A stretch of 32,043 nucleotides of DNA from the IMG/VR virus record IMGVR_UViG_3300034012_003301, positions 1 through 32,043 of that record; one strand, given 5' to 3'. A model generated the notes under the pieces. It was given only the letters and a program-made list of their open reading frames with translations. It had not been told where the DNA came from and made no database searches. Within the stretch, counting starts at the first letter, position 1. Each line of letters starts with the position of its first letter. The position numbers and the translations under genes are program-made. This DNA is from a virus. This document shows positions 1 to 5,848 of this stretch, one piece after another.

Positions 1-416
1 TTAATCTTATACTTGTTATGGATGATATATCCATTAGAACCAATAGTTGATCCACTTGATAATACTAAGTAGTTACGACCTACAGTCCAATCTGTATTTG
101 AGTTATAGGTATATGTACCGTTTGTATAAGTATTATATTTGTAATTATCCCAAGTTTTATAACTTACAGATGGAGTCATTCCATTTACAGCTGCATCTAC
201 TGTAGTTGAGATATAAGTTAATAATGTTTTCTTATATTGCCAGTCAACTTGAAATGTACGAATATCAGGTGAACCTGGTCTATAATACCAAGCTACATCT
301 AATGTATCTCCCCTTCTTACAGTAGCAAGAGTCTGGAAGTGTCCAATTTGAGGTGTTTGAGAATATGTGGTTACGTAACTAATTAAAAGCGAAATTGCTA
401 ATAATAGTTTTTTCAT
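1..416 (-). CDS. Secreted protein of unknown function, 3' end outside window
   Basis: This reading frame starts at ATG 416 and is open to the left edge, so the C-terminus is missing. At least 138 residues are visible. The N-terminus (MKKLLLAISLLISYVTTYSQ) is a clear signal peptide: two Lys, a hydrophobic core, and a likely cleavage site near TYSQ. The mature part is rich in Tyr, Thr, Asn and Ser, with several aromatic residues (DVAWYYRPGS, TDWTVGRNYL), which suggests a beta-rich extracellular domain. The start overlaps the stop of the upstream gene as ATGA, so the two are probably translationally coupled. I do not recognise the family. A signal peptide on a phage protein suggests export to the host periplasm or surface, not virion assembly. 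Confidence 0.75.
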   Translation of the reverse strand, partial: MKKLLLAISLLISYVTTYSQTPQIGHFQTLATVRRGDTLDVAWYYRPGSPDIRTFQVDWQYKKTLLTYISTTVDAAVNGMTPSVSYKTWDNYKYNTYTNGTYTYNSNTDWTVGRNYLVLSSGSTIGSNGYIIHNKYKI

Positions 417-889
417 AGTAGTTTATCGATTAGGTTAATAATGGTTTTTTTAAGTGCAGAACGAGCTGACGCTTGATTAAAACCACCACCTTCATCAATT
501 ATCATAGTTGAGGTAGATATTTCAGAACTCTTACCTGTTGCAACGTATTCTTTAGGTTTTTTATCGTTTGTATAAAGAATACCTTTTATTCTAATTATTG
601 TTTCGTTTTCTGTTTTGTGAAACACACTTACACCAGTAGCTGTTTGTTGTATATCAAAATATATAATTTCAAGATCTAATCTAAATGCTGTACTGTCATT
701 AGTTAAATCATGTCCTTTATCTAATATAACTTCTTCAGCTACATTTTTAACACCAAATGCTAAATTTTTATTACCTGTTAAAGGACCCATTTTAACTTTA
801 TTAGTCACACTACCAACATATACTGTAGTTGGTTGCGCAGCTAGTACTGTATATAATGATATCAATATAATAGTTAAAAACAGTCTCAT
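413..889 (-). CDS. Secreted protein, distantly YajG/LpoB/CsgG-like
   Basis: A 158-residue protein with a signal peptide (MRLFLTIILISLYTVLAAQ, probable cleavage after LAAQ). The mature part alternates strands and helices: an early VYVGSVTNKV segment, an FRLDLEIIYFDIQ strand near residues 69-81, an IIRIKGILYT strand, and a C-terminal amphipathic helix containing ASARSALKKTI. This order resembles small CsgG/LpoB/YajG-type periplasmic proteins, but I see no diagnostic motif, so that is only a guess. There is no lipobox Cys. A TATATTTATA box lies 18-27 bases upstream of the start. Its TGA overlaps the next ATG, linking it to the secreted protein that runs off the left edge. Confidence 0.7.
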   Translation of the reverse strand: MRLFLTIILISLYTVLAAQPTTVYVGSVTNKVKMGPLTGNKNLAFGVKNVAEEVILDKGHDLTNDSTAFRLDLEIIYFDIQQTATGVSVFHKTENETIIRIKGILYTNDKKPKEYVATGKSSEISTSTMIIDEGGGFNQASARSALKKTIINLIDKLL

Positions 890-906
890 ACTTTTAATTA
901 GTCAGG

Positions 907-916
907 TATAAATATA
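907..916 (-). promoter_or_regulatory. TATATTTATA box upstream of secreted-protein pair
   Basis: Read on the minus strand this is TATATTTATACCTGAC, 18 bases before ATG 889. The same extended element (TATATTTATATCCGAC) precedes the gene starting at 1613. It resembles the Bacteroidota -7 box TAnnTTTG. Promoter function is inferred from recurrence. Confidence 0.45.
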
Positions 917-945
917 AAAAAAAGACGGTTCATTATTGAACCGTC
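915..945 (-). terminator. Rho-independent terminator after the PT-repeat gene
   Basis: A perfect 9-bp stem (924-932 with 937-945) closes a 4-base TTAT loop and is followed on the minus strand by a run of T (positions 923-916). It lies just downstream of the gene ending at 969 and abuts the next TATATTTATA box. Confidence 0.85.
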
Positions 946-968
946 CTTTACTTTTTTAATTTAATTTA

Positions 969-1613
969 TTAAGGACATGATGGGCAGCTACTTGAAGTTG
1001 ATGTTGAGCCATTCATATAATTATATGTACCTGTTTCTAATGTAGTATAAGCTGATGGGATTACAGATCCAGAGTAAGTAAATGTAGATACTCCTTGTGA
1101 TAATCCTATTGAGAATGAAGAACTTATACAAGTACTACCACTAGGTATAACTAATGATCCAGTTAATATATTTCCAAGATGTCCAGTCCAGTCAAAGCTA
1201 ACTGACACCGCTGTATTTACAGCTATTGGTGTACTACCAGATACAGCATAAGCATATATTATCATATCAGCTGATGATGATTCTGGAGCGCATAAATTAA
1301 TAGCTATGAGTGAACCTGTTGGAGTTGGGGTTGGGGTTGGAGTTGGGGTTGGAGTTGAAGTTGGTGTTGGGGTAGGAGTTGGAGTAGCTGTTGGAGCAGG
1401 AGTAGTAACAGCTGGTGTTCCAAGTCCAGCACCAGCAGCAGCTACTGCGCTTTGCATACTTTGTTGTTGTTGTAAAGCCTCAAATAATTGAGTGGCATAT
1501 AGATTAGATTCCATCATATATTTTTTACTCACTTCATTAAGTGGTAAATTAACATTATCAGCTCTTTTTACATATTGAGCCCAAGGCCCTGGATCAAGTT
1601 GAATACGATACAT
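969..1613 (-). CDS. Pro/Thr-repeat (mucin-like) protein, possible virion component
   Basis: A 214-residue protein in three parts. Residues 1-65 are a helical N-terminal region with a Gln-rich stretch (ALQQQQSMQS) and an Ala/Gly-rich end. Residues about 70-99 are an uninterrupted Thr-Pro repeat. Residues 100-214 are a Ser/Thr-rich, probably beta-sandwich domain ending in SSSCPSCP, with four Cys in total. There is no signal peptide. The layout (anchor, extended PT linker, exposed beta domain) is common in phage fibre or decoration proteins. The same repeat type occurs in the LamG protein at 15346-16470. Function is inferred; PT linkers are typical acceptors for O-glycosylation and the window encodes glycosyltransferases. 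Confidence 0.75.
   Translation of the reverse strand: MYRIQLDPGPWAQYVKRADNVNLPLNEVSKKYMMESNLYATQLFEALQQQQSMQSAVAAAGAGLGTPAVTTPAPTATPTPTPTPTSTPTPTPTPTPTPTGSLIAINLCAPESSSADMIIYAYAVSGSTPIAVNTAVSVSFDWTGHLGNILTGSLVIPSGSTCISSSFSIGLSQGVSTFTYSGSVIPSAYTTLETGTYNYMNGSTSTSSSCPSCP
1318..1404 (-). repeat. Short tandem repeat encoding (Thr-Pro)n
   Basis: On the plus strand this is an imperfect GGNGTT hexamer repeat, read on the minus strand as alternating Pro and Thr codons. Codons vary at the third base, so the array is protein-selected and not a simple identical repeat. Confidence 0.9.
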
Positions 1614-1638
1614 TATTTTATTTTTTAATTATGTCGGA

Positions 1639-1648
1639 TATAAATATA
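1639..1648 (-). promoter_or_regulatory. TATATTTATA box upstream of PT-repeat gene
   Basis: The minus strand reads TATATTTATATCCGAC, 25 bases before ATG 1613, nearly identical to the element at 907-916. It directly follows the tmRNA terminator, as expected of a promoter starting a new unit. Confidence 0.45.
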
Positions 1649-1649
1649 G

Positions 1650-1674
1650 AAAAAAAGCAACTAATGATAGTTGC
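1650..1674 (-). terminator. Rho-independent terminator after tmRNA
   Basis: A 7-bp stem (1657-1663 with 1668-1674, loop ATGA) is followed on the minus strand by seven T. It starts 15 bases after the tmRNA 3' end and defines the end of the RNA island. Confidence 0.85.
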
Positions 1675-1688
1675 CTTTTAAAAAATTG

Positions 1689-2053
1689 TGGAGGAGACCG
1701 GAATCGAACCGGTGTATCCGTAAGGAACAATAACACCAGCGTATCACATGCTTAGATCTGCAAGCTGATCAGTAATTTGGGGACGCTAGTTTTGGTTAGC
1801 GTGCCTGCCACCACTTAATTTATTACGGATGAAACTAAGAAACCCAGTGCTGTTCTGTTGCAAGGCTATCAGCTGCCCCTTGCGGATTAGGCTGCAAGAG
1901 CGTAATCGGCGCCTACGAAGGCCATAAGGTCGTCGAAGGTCATGTCTGACAATTCGTTGTCATTTATTTGTTGAAAGTTTGTTTAAAGGCGACACATCCA
2001 ACCGCCTGCATGTAGTGGTATCTTCACATTACGGAGCAATACCTGGCTCCCCC
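1689..2053 (-). ncRNA. ssrA: tmRNA (ssrA) with an unusually long proteolysis tag
   Basis: tmRNA rescues stalled ribosomes and tags the unfinished protein for degradation. The ends form a tRNA-like domain: GGGGGAG (2053-2047) pairs with CTCCTCC (1696-1690) over 7 bp with one G-U, A is the discriminator (1689), and a perfect T arm (ACCGG-TTCGATT-CCGGT) precedes it. CTAAGCATGT near the 3' end matches a conserved tmRNA segment. The length of 365 nt is normal. CCA is not encoded. The tag frame lies at 1961-1887 and ends in ADYALAA before TAA. By alignment of AAATAAAT with the E. coli AAATAGTC segment, the resume codon is probably GAC, giving a 24-residue tag beginning DNELSDMTFDD. Bacteroidota host tags as I know them are short (GENNYALAA type). 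A terminator follows. Confidence 0.93.
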
Positions 2054-2065
2054 ATAAATTAAAGA

Positions 2066-2113
2066 ACTAAAAAAGTTCACCCATTGGTCGCTTGGCGTCC
2101 GCTGGATGAACTT
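2066..2113 (-). terminator. Terminator after the small lipoprotein gene
   Basis: AAGTTCATCC (2113-2104) pairs with GGGTGAACTT (2082-2073), a 10-bp stem with one G-U and a 21-base loop, followed on the minus strand by a run of T. It separates the lipoprotein gene from the tmRNA. Confidence 0.7.
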
Positions 2114-2128
2114 GTTAGCTTAAGCTAA

Positions 2129-2305
2129 TTACTTAACTTCAACAGCAGGTGTAGAAGCGGTAGTGTCAACAGCTACGGCTGTAGTATCTACGGCTACAGT
2201 AGAATCAACACTAGTTGAATCAACAGTTGTAGCGGCTCCTTCACTTGAGTTGTTACAAGCAGCGAACATAATTACAGCTGCGATTGCGAACATTACTTTT
2301 TTCAT
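2129..2305 (-). CDS. Small Bacteroidota-type lipoprotein (58 aa)
   Basis: The frame encodes 58 residues. The first 17 (MKKVMFAIAAVIMFAAC) are a classic type II signal peptide: two Lys, a hydrophobic core and the lipobox FAAC, with the lipidated Cys followed by NNSSEG. The rest is a low-complexity acidic tail of VDSTSVDST and VDTTAV repeats. Such tiny repeat lipoproteins are familiar in Flavobacteriia and relatives, so this is either a recent host gene or phage mimicry of one. An AGGA motif lies 4 bases before ATG and a TATATTTA box 23 bases before. A terminator follows. It sits inside the tRNA/tmRNA island, a favoured place for cargo genes. Confidence 0.8.
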   Translation of the reverse strand: MKKVMFAIAAVIMFAACNNSSEGAATTVDSTSVDSTVAVDTTAVAVDTTASTPAVEVK

Positions 2306-2327
2306 TTTCCTGTTTTTTAATTAATAA

Positions 2328-2335
2328 TAAATATA
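2328..2335 (-). promoter_or_regulatory. TATATTTA box upstream of lipoprotein gene
   Basis: On the minus strand TATATTTA lies 22 bases before ATG 2305 and just after tRNA-Leu, matching the recurrent box in this window. Confidence 0.4.
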
Positions 2336-2338
2336 TCG

Positions 2339-2424
2339 TACCTGAGGCCGGAGTCGAACCGGCACGGGCGTTTCGGCCCAAAAGATTTTAAGTCTTTCTT
2401 GTCTACCTATTTCAACACTCAGGT
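2339..2424 (-). tRNA. tRNA-Leu (TAA)
   Basis: The 7-bp acceptor stem ACCTGAG/CTCAGGT, the anticodon arm AAAGA-CTTAAAA-TCTTT, a long variable arm (TGGGCCGAAACGCCCG) typical of Leu, and the T arm GCCGG-TTCGACT-CCGGC are all present. CCA is not encoded. Confidence 0.96.
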
Positions 2425-2444
2425 GTTTAATTTTTTAATATAAT

Positions 2445-2452
2445 TAAATATA
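2445..2452 (-). promoter_or_regulatory. TATATTTA box upstream of tRNA-Leu
   Basis: TATATTTA on the minus strand lies 20 bases before the 5' end of tRNA-Leu, in the only clear gap between tRNA-Leu and tRNA-Arg. The box before a tRNA argues for a transcription signal and not a translation signal. Confidence 0.45.
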
Positions 2453-2484
2453 CTATTCTTTTTTTGGGTCAGAAATATTTTTTG

Positions 2485-2556
2485 TAGTCCCGACAAGAAT
2501 CGAACTTGTATCCACTGCTTAGAAGGCAGTTGTTCTATCCGTTGAACTACAGGACC
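2485..2556 (-). tRNA. tRNA-Arg (TCT)
   Basis: The anticodon arm ACTGC-CTTCTAA-GCAGT gives TCT. The acceptor GGTCCTG/CGGGACT pairs with two G-U, and the T arm ACAAG-TTCGATT-CTTGT is intact. TCT reads AGA, a codon favoured in AT-rich genomes. Confidence 0.95.
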
Positions 2557-2565
2557 TAAAGTCAG

Positions 2566-2640
2566 TTGACCCTCCCGGGTTCGAACCGGGGACCTAATGA
2601 TTATGAGTCATTTGCTACTAACCAACTGAGCTAAGGGTCA
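2566..2640 (-). tRNA. tRNA with CAT anticodon (Met elongator or Ile2)
   Basis: The acceptor TGACCCT/AGGGTCA, the D arm GCTCAGTTGGTTAGTAGC, the anticodon arm AATGA-CTCATAA-TCATT, and the T arm CCCGG-TTCGAAC-CCGGG are all intact. The anticodon stem lacks the three G-C pairs of initiator tRNA, so it is either elongator Met or an Ile tRNA whose C34 is changed to lysidine. Sequence alone does not settle which. Confidence 0.93.
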
Positions 2641-2645
2641 ATAAG

Positions 2646-2732
2646 CGGAGACTCAGGGATTCGAACCCCAGATACGTTTTCACGTATGACGGTTTTCAAG
2701 ACCGTTGCATTCAACCGCTCTGCCAAGTCTCC
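2646..2732 (-). tRNA. tRNA-Ser (TGA)
   Basis: Acceptor GGAGACT/AGTCTCC, anticodon arm ACGGT-CTTGAAA-ACCGT, and a long variable arm with stem ATACGT/ACGTAT as in class II Ser tRNAs. It directly abuts tRNA-Gln, with no spacer. Confidence 0.96.
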
Positions 2733-2803
2733 ATGTCCCTCAGGGATTCGAACCCCAACTAAATGGACCAAAACCATTTGTGCTACCGTTACACCAAAGG
2801 ACA
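2733..2803 (-). tRNA. tRNA-Gln (TTG)
   Basis: Anticodon arm AATGG-TTTTGGT-CCATT; acceptor TGTCCTT/AGGGACA with one G-U; T arm GGGG-TTCGAAT-CCC. Its 5' end is 8 bases from tRNA-Thr. Confidence 0.94.
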
Positions 2804-2811
2804 ATTTACAG

Positions 2812-2884
2812 AGCCAGAGACAGGAATCGAACCTGCGACCTATTGATTACAAATCAATTGCTCTACCTGCTGAGCTACTCGGGC
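2812..2884 (-). tRNA. tRNA-Thr (TGT)
   Basis: Anticodon arm ATTGA-TTTGTAA-TCAAT gives TGT. The D and T arms (GCAGG-TTCGATT-CCTGT) are intact. The acceptor GCCCGAG/CTCTGGC has one C-U mismatch at the fourth pair. Confidence 0.93.
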
Positions 2885-2891
2885 ATATTTG

Positions 2892-2990
2892 CTGACCCTG
2901 CTGGAATCGAACCAGCGGCACGGCTTTGTTCCCGGCGTTTTGGTATTCGCTAGTACTGAAGCTTGCTCTAACCTACTGAGCTAAGGGCCA
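2892..2990 (-). tRNA. tRNA-like gene with aberrant anticodon region
   Basis: The outer parts are tRNA: acceptor TGGCCCT/AGGGTCA with one G-U, D arm GCTCAGTAGGTTAGAGC, and a perfect T arm GCTGG-TTCGATT-CCAGC. Between D arm and T arm lie 47 bases where 21-33 are usual, and no 5-bp stem with a 7-base loop and U33 can be drawn. The best hairpin is GCT-TCAGTACT-AGC, only 3 bp with an 8-base loop. It is either a degraded tRNA, one carrying an insertion in the anticodon arm, or a non-decoding tRNA mimic. Isotype not assigned. Confidence 0.6.
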
Positions 2991-3025
2991 GACGTGGCGT
3001 CAATGCTTATCGCACCGTCTTCAGG

Positions 3026-3097
3026 TACTCGGTACGGGAGTCGAACCCGTATTTCATCCGTGAAAGGGACGCGTCCTAACCATTAGACGAACTGAGC
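3026..3097 (-). tRNA. tRNA-Glu (TTC)
   Basis: Anticodon arm CGTCC-CTTTCAC-GGATG, the loop typical of Glu; T arm ACGGG-TTCGACT-CCCGT. The acceptor GCTCAGT/ACCGAGT has one A-C mismatch. The 35 bases between this and the next gene (2991-3025) contain a small TGC-GATAA-GCA hairpin and nothing else recognised. Confidence 0.92.
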
Positions 3098-3115
3098 ATA
3101 ACAAAACAATCTTTT

Positions 3116-3182
3116 GAGCCACTAAGTAGCTCTACCGATACTCCCGCATGAAGCGAGAGCGTTGTCACCTCGGAACAGAGCT
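3116..3182 (-). ncRNA. Structured inter-tRNA RNA of unknown function
   Basis: Between tRNA-Pro and tRNA-Glu the minus strand folds into nested helices: AGCTCT (3182-3177) with AGAGCT (3133-3128), CCGA with TCGG, and CTCTCGC-TTCAT-GCGGGAG. The last helix needs a T-G pair that works only for the minus-strand RNA (the plus strand would have C-A), which agrees with the transcription direction. A competing hairpin GAGC-TACTTAGTG-GCTC (3132-3116) overlaps the outer stem. It could be a processing signal, a degraded tRNA or a small RNA. No family recognised. Confidence 0.4.
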
Positions 3183-3183
3183 G

Positions 3184-3257
3184 TCGGGAAAGCAGGATTC
3201 GAACCTACGGCCTCTTGGTCCCAAACCAAGCATTCTACCGGACTGAACTATTTCCCG
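3184..3257 (-). tRNA. tRNA-Pro (TGG)
   Basis: Acceptor CGGGAAA/TTTCCCG, anticodon arm CTTGG-TTTGGGA-CCAAG, and a T arm GTAGG-TTCGAAT-CCTGC. It is the first RNA gene of the island in transcription order. Confidence 0.95.
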
Positions 3258-3275
3258 ATTAATTTATATTTTAAA

Positions 3276-3665
3276 TTAAAATCTTAATTCAGGTCCAAAA
3301 ATATCTTTTAAATGTTTACAAAAATAATCTTTACATATTTTAGGTCTAATATCATAAACACTACATGATTTATTTTCTTGATCATAAAACATACAGAATT
3401 TTCTTTCACTATTCATATCTACTCTTAAAGTTGGATAAACAGCTGGATTTTGAAAATGTTTTTTATCAGGGAATAATTTACTACCTTCTTCATAATCTAT
3501 AAAAACATCTTCATATTTCAATCCATTTCCAAGTCTTTCTAAAAATTCTGAAGCATCATAAACTGGACCTAAAACAAAATTACTGTCTGTGACATTACAG
3601 CAACCACCATGGTGGTTTTGTTTACCAAGGCAACTATTACTGCATATGTCACTACAATTAATCAA
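3276..3665 (-). CDS. YkgJ-like cysteine-cluster protein
   Basis: A 129-residue protein with 11 Cys. The N-terminal part has C4, C8, C12 and a CC pair near 22-23. The C-terminal part reads CMFYDQENKSCSVYDIRP followed by KICKDYFC, which matches the UPF0153/YkgJ signature C-x(n)-C-x-IY-x2-RP-x2-C-x3-C, a putative Fe-S or zinc site. The biochemical role of that family is unsettled. The start lies 2 bases after the GroEL stop, so it is the last gene of the chaperone operon, before the tRNA island. No membrane segment or signal peptide. A role in metallocentre handling or redox is possible but not shown. Confidence 0.7.
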   Translation of the reverse strand: MINCSDICSNSCLGKQNHHGGCCNVTDSNFVLGPVYDASEFLERLGNGLKYEDVFIDYEEGSKLFPDKKHFQNPAVYPTLRVDMNSERKFCMFYDQENKSCSVYDIRPKICKDYFCKHLKDIFGPELRF

Positions 3666-3667
3666 AA

Positions 3668-5305
3668 TTAATAACCTAATTCAGAATTAAAATTATCTTC
3701 TTTTTTCTTCTCAGTTAGTTCTTCATGAACAACTGTTTCTGTTGTTAATATAGTACCTGCTACAGCAGCGGCATTTTCAACCGCTAAACGAGTTACTTTA
3801 GTTGGATCTAAAATACCCTCATCTTCCATATTAACAAATGTCTCTGATTTTAAATCATAACCGAACCAAGTACCTTTTAACTTACCTAATTCATATAAAT
3901 AATAAATTGGATTAGATAAACCAGCGTTTTCTAAAATTTGGATAAATGGTGATGATAATGCTGAGTAGACAATTTTTTTACCTGTATTAAAATCATCACT
4001 ATCTTCTTTAGATGTAGTAATAGCTTCTCTAGCATATAATAACGCTGCGCCTCCACCTGGTAATACTCCTTCTTCAACAGCGGCGCGAGTGGCAAATAAA
4101 GCGTCTTCAACTCTATCTTTATACTCTTTTAACTCAATTTCATTATTACCACCTACATTAATAATAGCTACACCACCAATTAACTTACCTAAACGTTCTT
4201 GAAGTTTTTCTTTCTCAAACATTGATTGAGCTTTATCAATTTGTTGTTTAATTTCTTCAGCACGAGCAGTAATTGCTTCTTCACTACCTTTACCATCAAC
4301 AACAGTTGTTTTCTCTTTTTCAACTGTCACTGTTCTAGCTTTACCTAAGTAAGCTGATAATTGAGCTACATTAAGTTTATCAAGTTTTAATCCTTTTTCT
4401 TTACTAATAACTTGACCACCAGTTACAATAGCTAAATCTTCTAATAATAATGTTCTACGTTCACCAAAATCAGGTGCTTTAACAGCTACTACTTTAACAA
4501 TACCTCTCATCTTATTTACAATAAGAGTTGCTAATGCTTCACCATCAATATCTTCAGCTACAATCAATAATGATTTATTTTCACTATTTACTTTTTGTAA
4601 TACATTTAATAATTCAGCAGCTGCTATAATTCTACCATCATAAATTAAAACATAAGGGTCTTCTAATACTGCCTGCATTGTACTATTATTAGTTACAAAG
4701 TAAGGTGATTTAAAACCTCTATCAAACTGAATGCCTTCAACTACTTCAAGTGTTGTTTCACCTGTTTTACTTTCTTCAATAGCAACTACTCCATCACGAC
4801 CTACTTTTTCAAGAGCTGTAGCTACTAAATTACCTGTAAATTCATCATTATTAGATGAAATAGTAGCTACTTGTTTTAATTGTTCTTCTGATGAAATGTC
4901 TCTACTGTTTTTCTTTAAGGCGCTAACTACTTGTTTAACAGCGGCATCAATACCTTTTTTAATTTCAACAGCATTGGCTCCAGCTCTAACTTTACTTAAA
5001 CCTTCTTTAACCATAGTGTTAGCCAAAAGAGTAGTAGTGGTAGTACCATCTCCAGCTGTGTTGGCTGAACGTATAGCAGCTTGTTTAACAATCTCAGCCC
5101 CAATGTTTTCAATTGGATCTTTAAGTTTAATTGATTTTGCGACTGTGACTCCATCTTTAGTTGATTGAGGTAATTCATTTTCTTTTTCAATAATAACATT
5201 ACGACCAAATGGACCTAATGTTGTGACAACAGCTTTAGATAACTTATCTACGCCGTCAGCTAGTTTTTGTCTAGCGTCTGTGTTATAAACTATAATTTTA
5301 CTCAT
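3668..5305 (-). CDS. groL: GroEL-type chaperonin (60 kDa)
   Basis: A full-length, 545-residue group I chaperonin. The equatorial ATP site is intact: TLGPFGRNV, the Asp of STKDGVT, the GDGTTTTTLLA loop, RVEDALFATRAAVEEG (equivalent to Asp398), GGGAALL and GILDPTKVTRLAVENAA. The apical substrate groove (RGFKSPYFVTN) is also conserved. The C-terminus is Lys/Glu-rich and ends in ELGY, without the GGM repeat of most bacterial GroELs, a useful sign of divergence from host genes. The start overlaps groES by 8 bases. Phage chaperonins probably help fold the capsid or tail proteins, or make the phage independent of the host machine. Confidence 0.97.
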   Translation of the reverse strand: MSKIIVYNTDARQKLADGVDKLSKAVVTTLGPFGRNVIIEKENELPQSTKDGVTVAKSIKLKDPIENIGAEIVKQAAIRSANTAGDGTTTTTLLANTMVKEGLSKVRAGANAVEIKKGIDAAVKQVVSALKKNSRDISSEEQLKQVATISSNNDEFTGNLVATALEKVGRDGVVAIEESKTGETTLEVVEGIQFDRGFKSPYFVTNNSTMQAVLEDPYVLIYDGRIIAAAELLNVLQKVNSENKSLLIVAEDIDGEALATLIVNKMRGIVKVVAVKAPDFGERRTLLLEDLAIVTGGQVISKEKGLKLDKLNVAQLSAYLGKARTVTVEKEKTTVVDGKGSEEAITARAEEIKQQIDKAQSMFEKEKLQERLGKLIGGVAIINVGGNNEIELKEYKDRVEDALFATRAAVEEGVLPGGGAALLYAREAITTSKEDSDDFNTGKKIVYSALSSPFIQILENAGLSNPIYYLYELGKLKGTWFGYDLKSETFVNMEDEGILDPTKVTRLAVENAAAVAGTILTTETVVHEELTEKKKEDNFNSELGY

Positions 5306-5588
5306 AAATTGATAGAATTTCTGTTTCTTTAGTTACAATATAATCTTCTCCATCTACAGTGATTTTGACTGATCCCATTTTAGGAATAAGTACTTTTTGG
5401 CCAGGTGTTAATTTAGACTTAACATAATCTCCTGTATGCCAATTGTAAGTGTCACTCACTGATATTACTTCTCCAATTTCAGGTTTTTCTTTACCTAAAT
5501 CAGGAATAACAATATTACCGTAGGTTTGTTCTTCAAACTCAATAGGTTTAATAATAACATGACCATTAACTGGTGTTAATTTATTCAT
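5298..5588 (-). CDS. groS: GroES-type co-chaperonin
   Basis: A 96-residue GroES of normal length. The start (MNKLTPVNGHVIIKPIE) matches the first beta strands, the mobile loop contains TYGNIVIPD with the hydrophobic IVI anchor that contacts GroEL, and GEVISVS and KVLIPKMG follow as in cellular GroES. T4 makes gp31 as its own cap; this phage has a sequence-recognisable GroES together with GroEL. The stop overlaps groL by 8 bases. A TATATTTA box ends 15 bases before the ATG. Confidence 0.96.
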   Translation of the reverse strand: MNKLTPVNGHVIIKPIEFEEQTYGNIVIPDLGKEKPEIGEVISVSDTYNWHTGDYVKSKLTPGQKVLIPKMGSVKITVDGEDYIVTKETEILSIYE

Positions 5589-5603
5589 AATACTTTATTT
5601 TAT

Positions 5604-5611
5604 TAAATATA
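5604..5611 (-). promoter_or_regulatory. TATATTTA box upstream of groES-groEL
   Basis: TATATTTA on the minus strand, 15 bases before ATG 5588 and immediately after the stop of the small gene at 5612. It may give separate transcription of groES-groEL. Confidence 0.45.
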
Positions 5612-5818
5612 CTAATTTTTTTCTTCGTCTCCAAGTATTTCAATTTCTTCTATTTCATCTAGAAAGTACAAATAACCTTCCTTTCTTAATACTTTATCAG
5701 CACCACACCATTCCATCACTAAATCAAGATTATTACCTGTGTATTTAGGATCGTCAAGTATACGTCTAATTAGTAAATAAGCCTTGTCTTGAAAATAAAT
5801 TACTTGTCTTGAAATCAT
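5612..5818 (-). CDS. Small protein of unknown function in chaperone operon
   Basis: A 68-residue protein with an aromatic/basic first half (RQVIYFQDKAYLLIRRIL), a central GADKVLRKEGYLYF segment and a very acidic tail (DEIEEIEILGDEEKN). I do not recognise it and see no membrane segment. It lies between Hsp20 and GroES, with its start just downstream of a GAGA...TCTC leader element shared with the hsp20 leader. Position suggests a chaperone-linked or phage-regulated accessory protein. Confidence 0.65.
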   Translation of the reverse strand: MISRQVIYFQDKAYLLIRRILDDPKYTGNNLDLVMEWCGADKVLRKEGYLYFLDEIEEIEILGDEEKN

Positions 5819-5821
5819 AAC

Positions 5822-5845
5822 TGAGATTAAGGTAGGTCTCGTTTT
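5822..5845 (-). promoter_or_regulatory. Leader element 1 with CCTACC loop
   Basis: The minus strand reads AAAACGAGACCTACCTTAATCTC, then AGTTATG, which includes the start of the 68-aa gene. GAGA and TCTC can pair, leaving CCTACC in the loop. The element at 6347-6370 has the same flanks with the inner segment inverted (GGTAGG). Confidence 0.5.
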
Positions 5846-5848
5846 AAA

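Noticed and set aside
1306-1491. Plus-strand Gly/Val repeat frames opposite the PT repeats (also 16133-16492)
   Set aside because: They are antisense images of the Thr-Pro codon repeat, with no start signals; the minus-strand genes explain the DNA.
907-1648. T4-type late promoter TATAAATA
   Set aside because: TATAAATA appears on the plus strand but all genes are on the minus strand, where the box reads TATATTTA; orientation does not fit.
2686-2953. Open frames on the plus strand across the tRNA genes, with peptides like RDRNRTCDLLIT
   Set aside because: They are antisense translations of tRNA sequence (T arms and acceptor stems), a classic source of false proteins.
4731-5168. Plus-strand frame of 145 codons inside GroEL
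   Set aside because: GroEL is unambiguous on the other strand; the frame is an antisense shadow.
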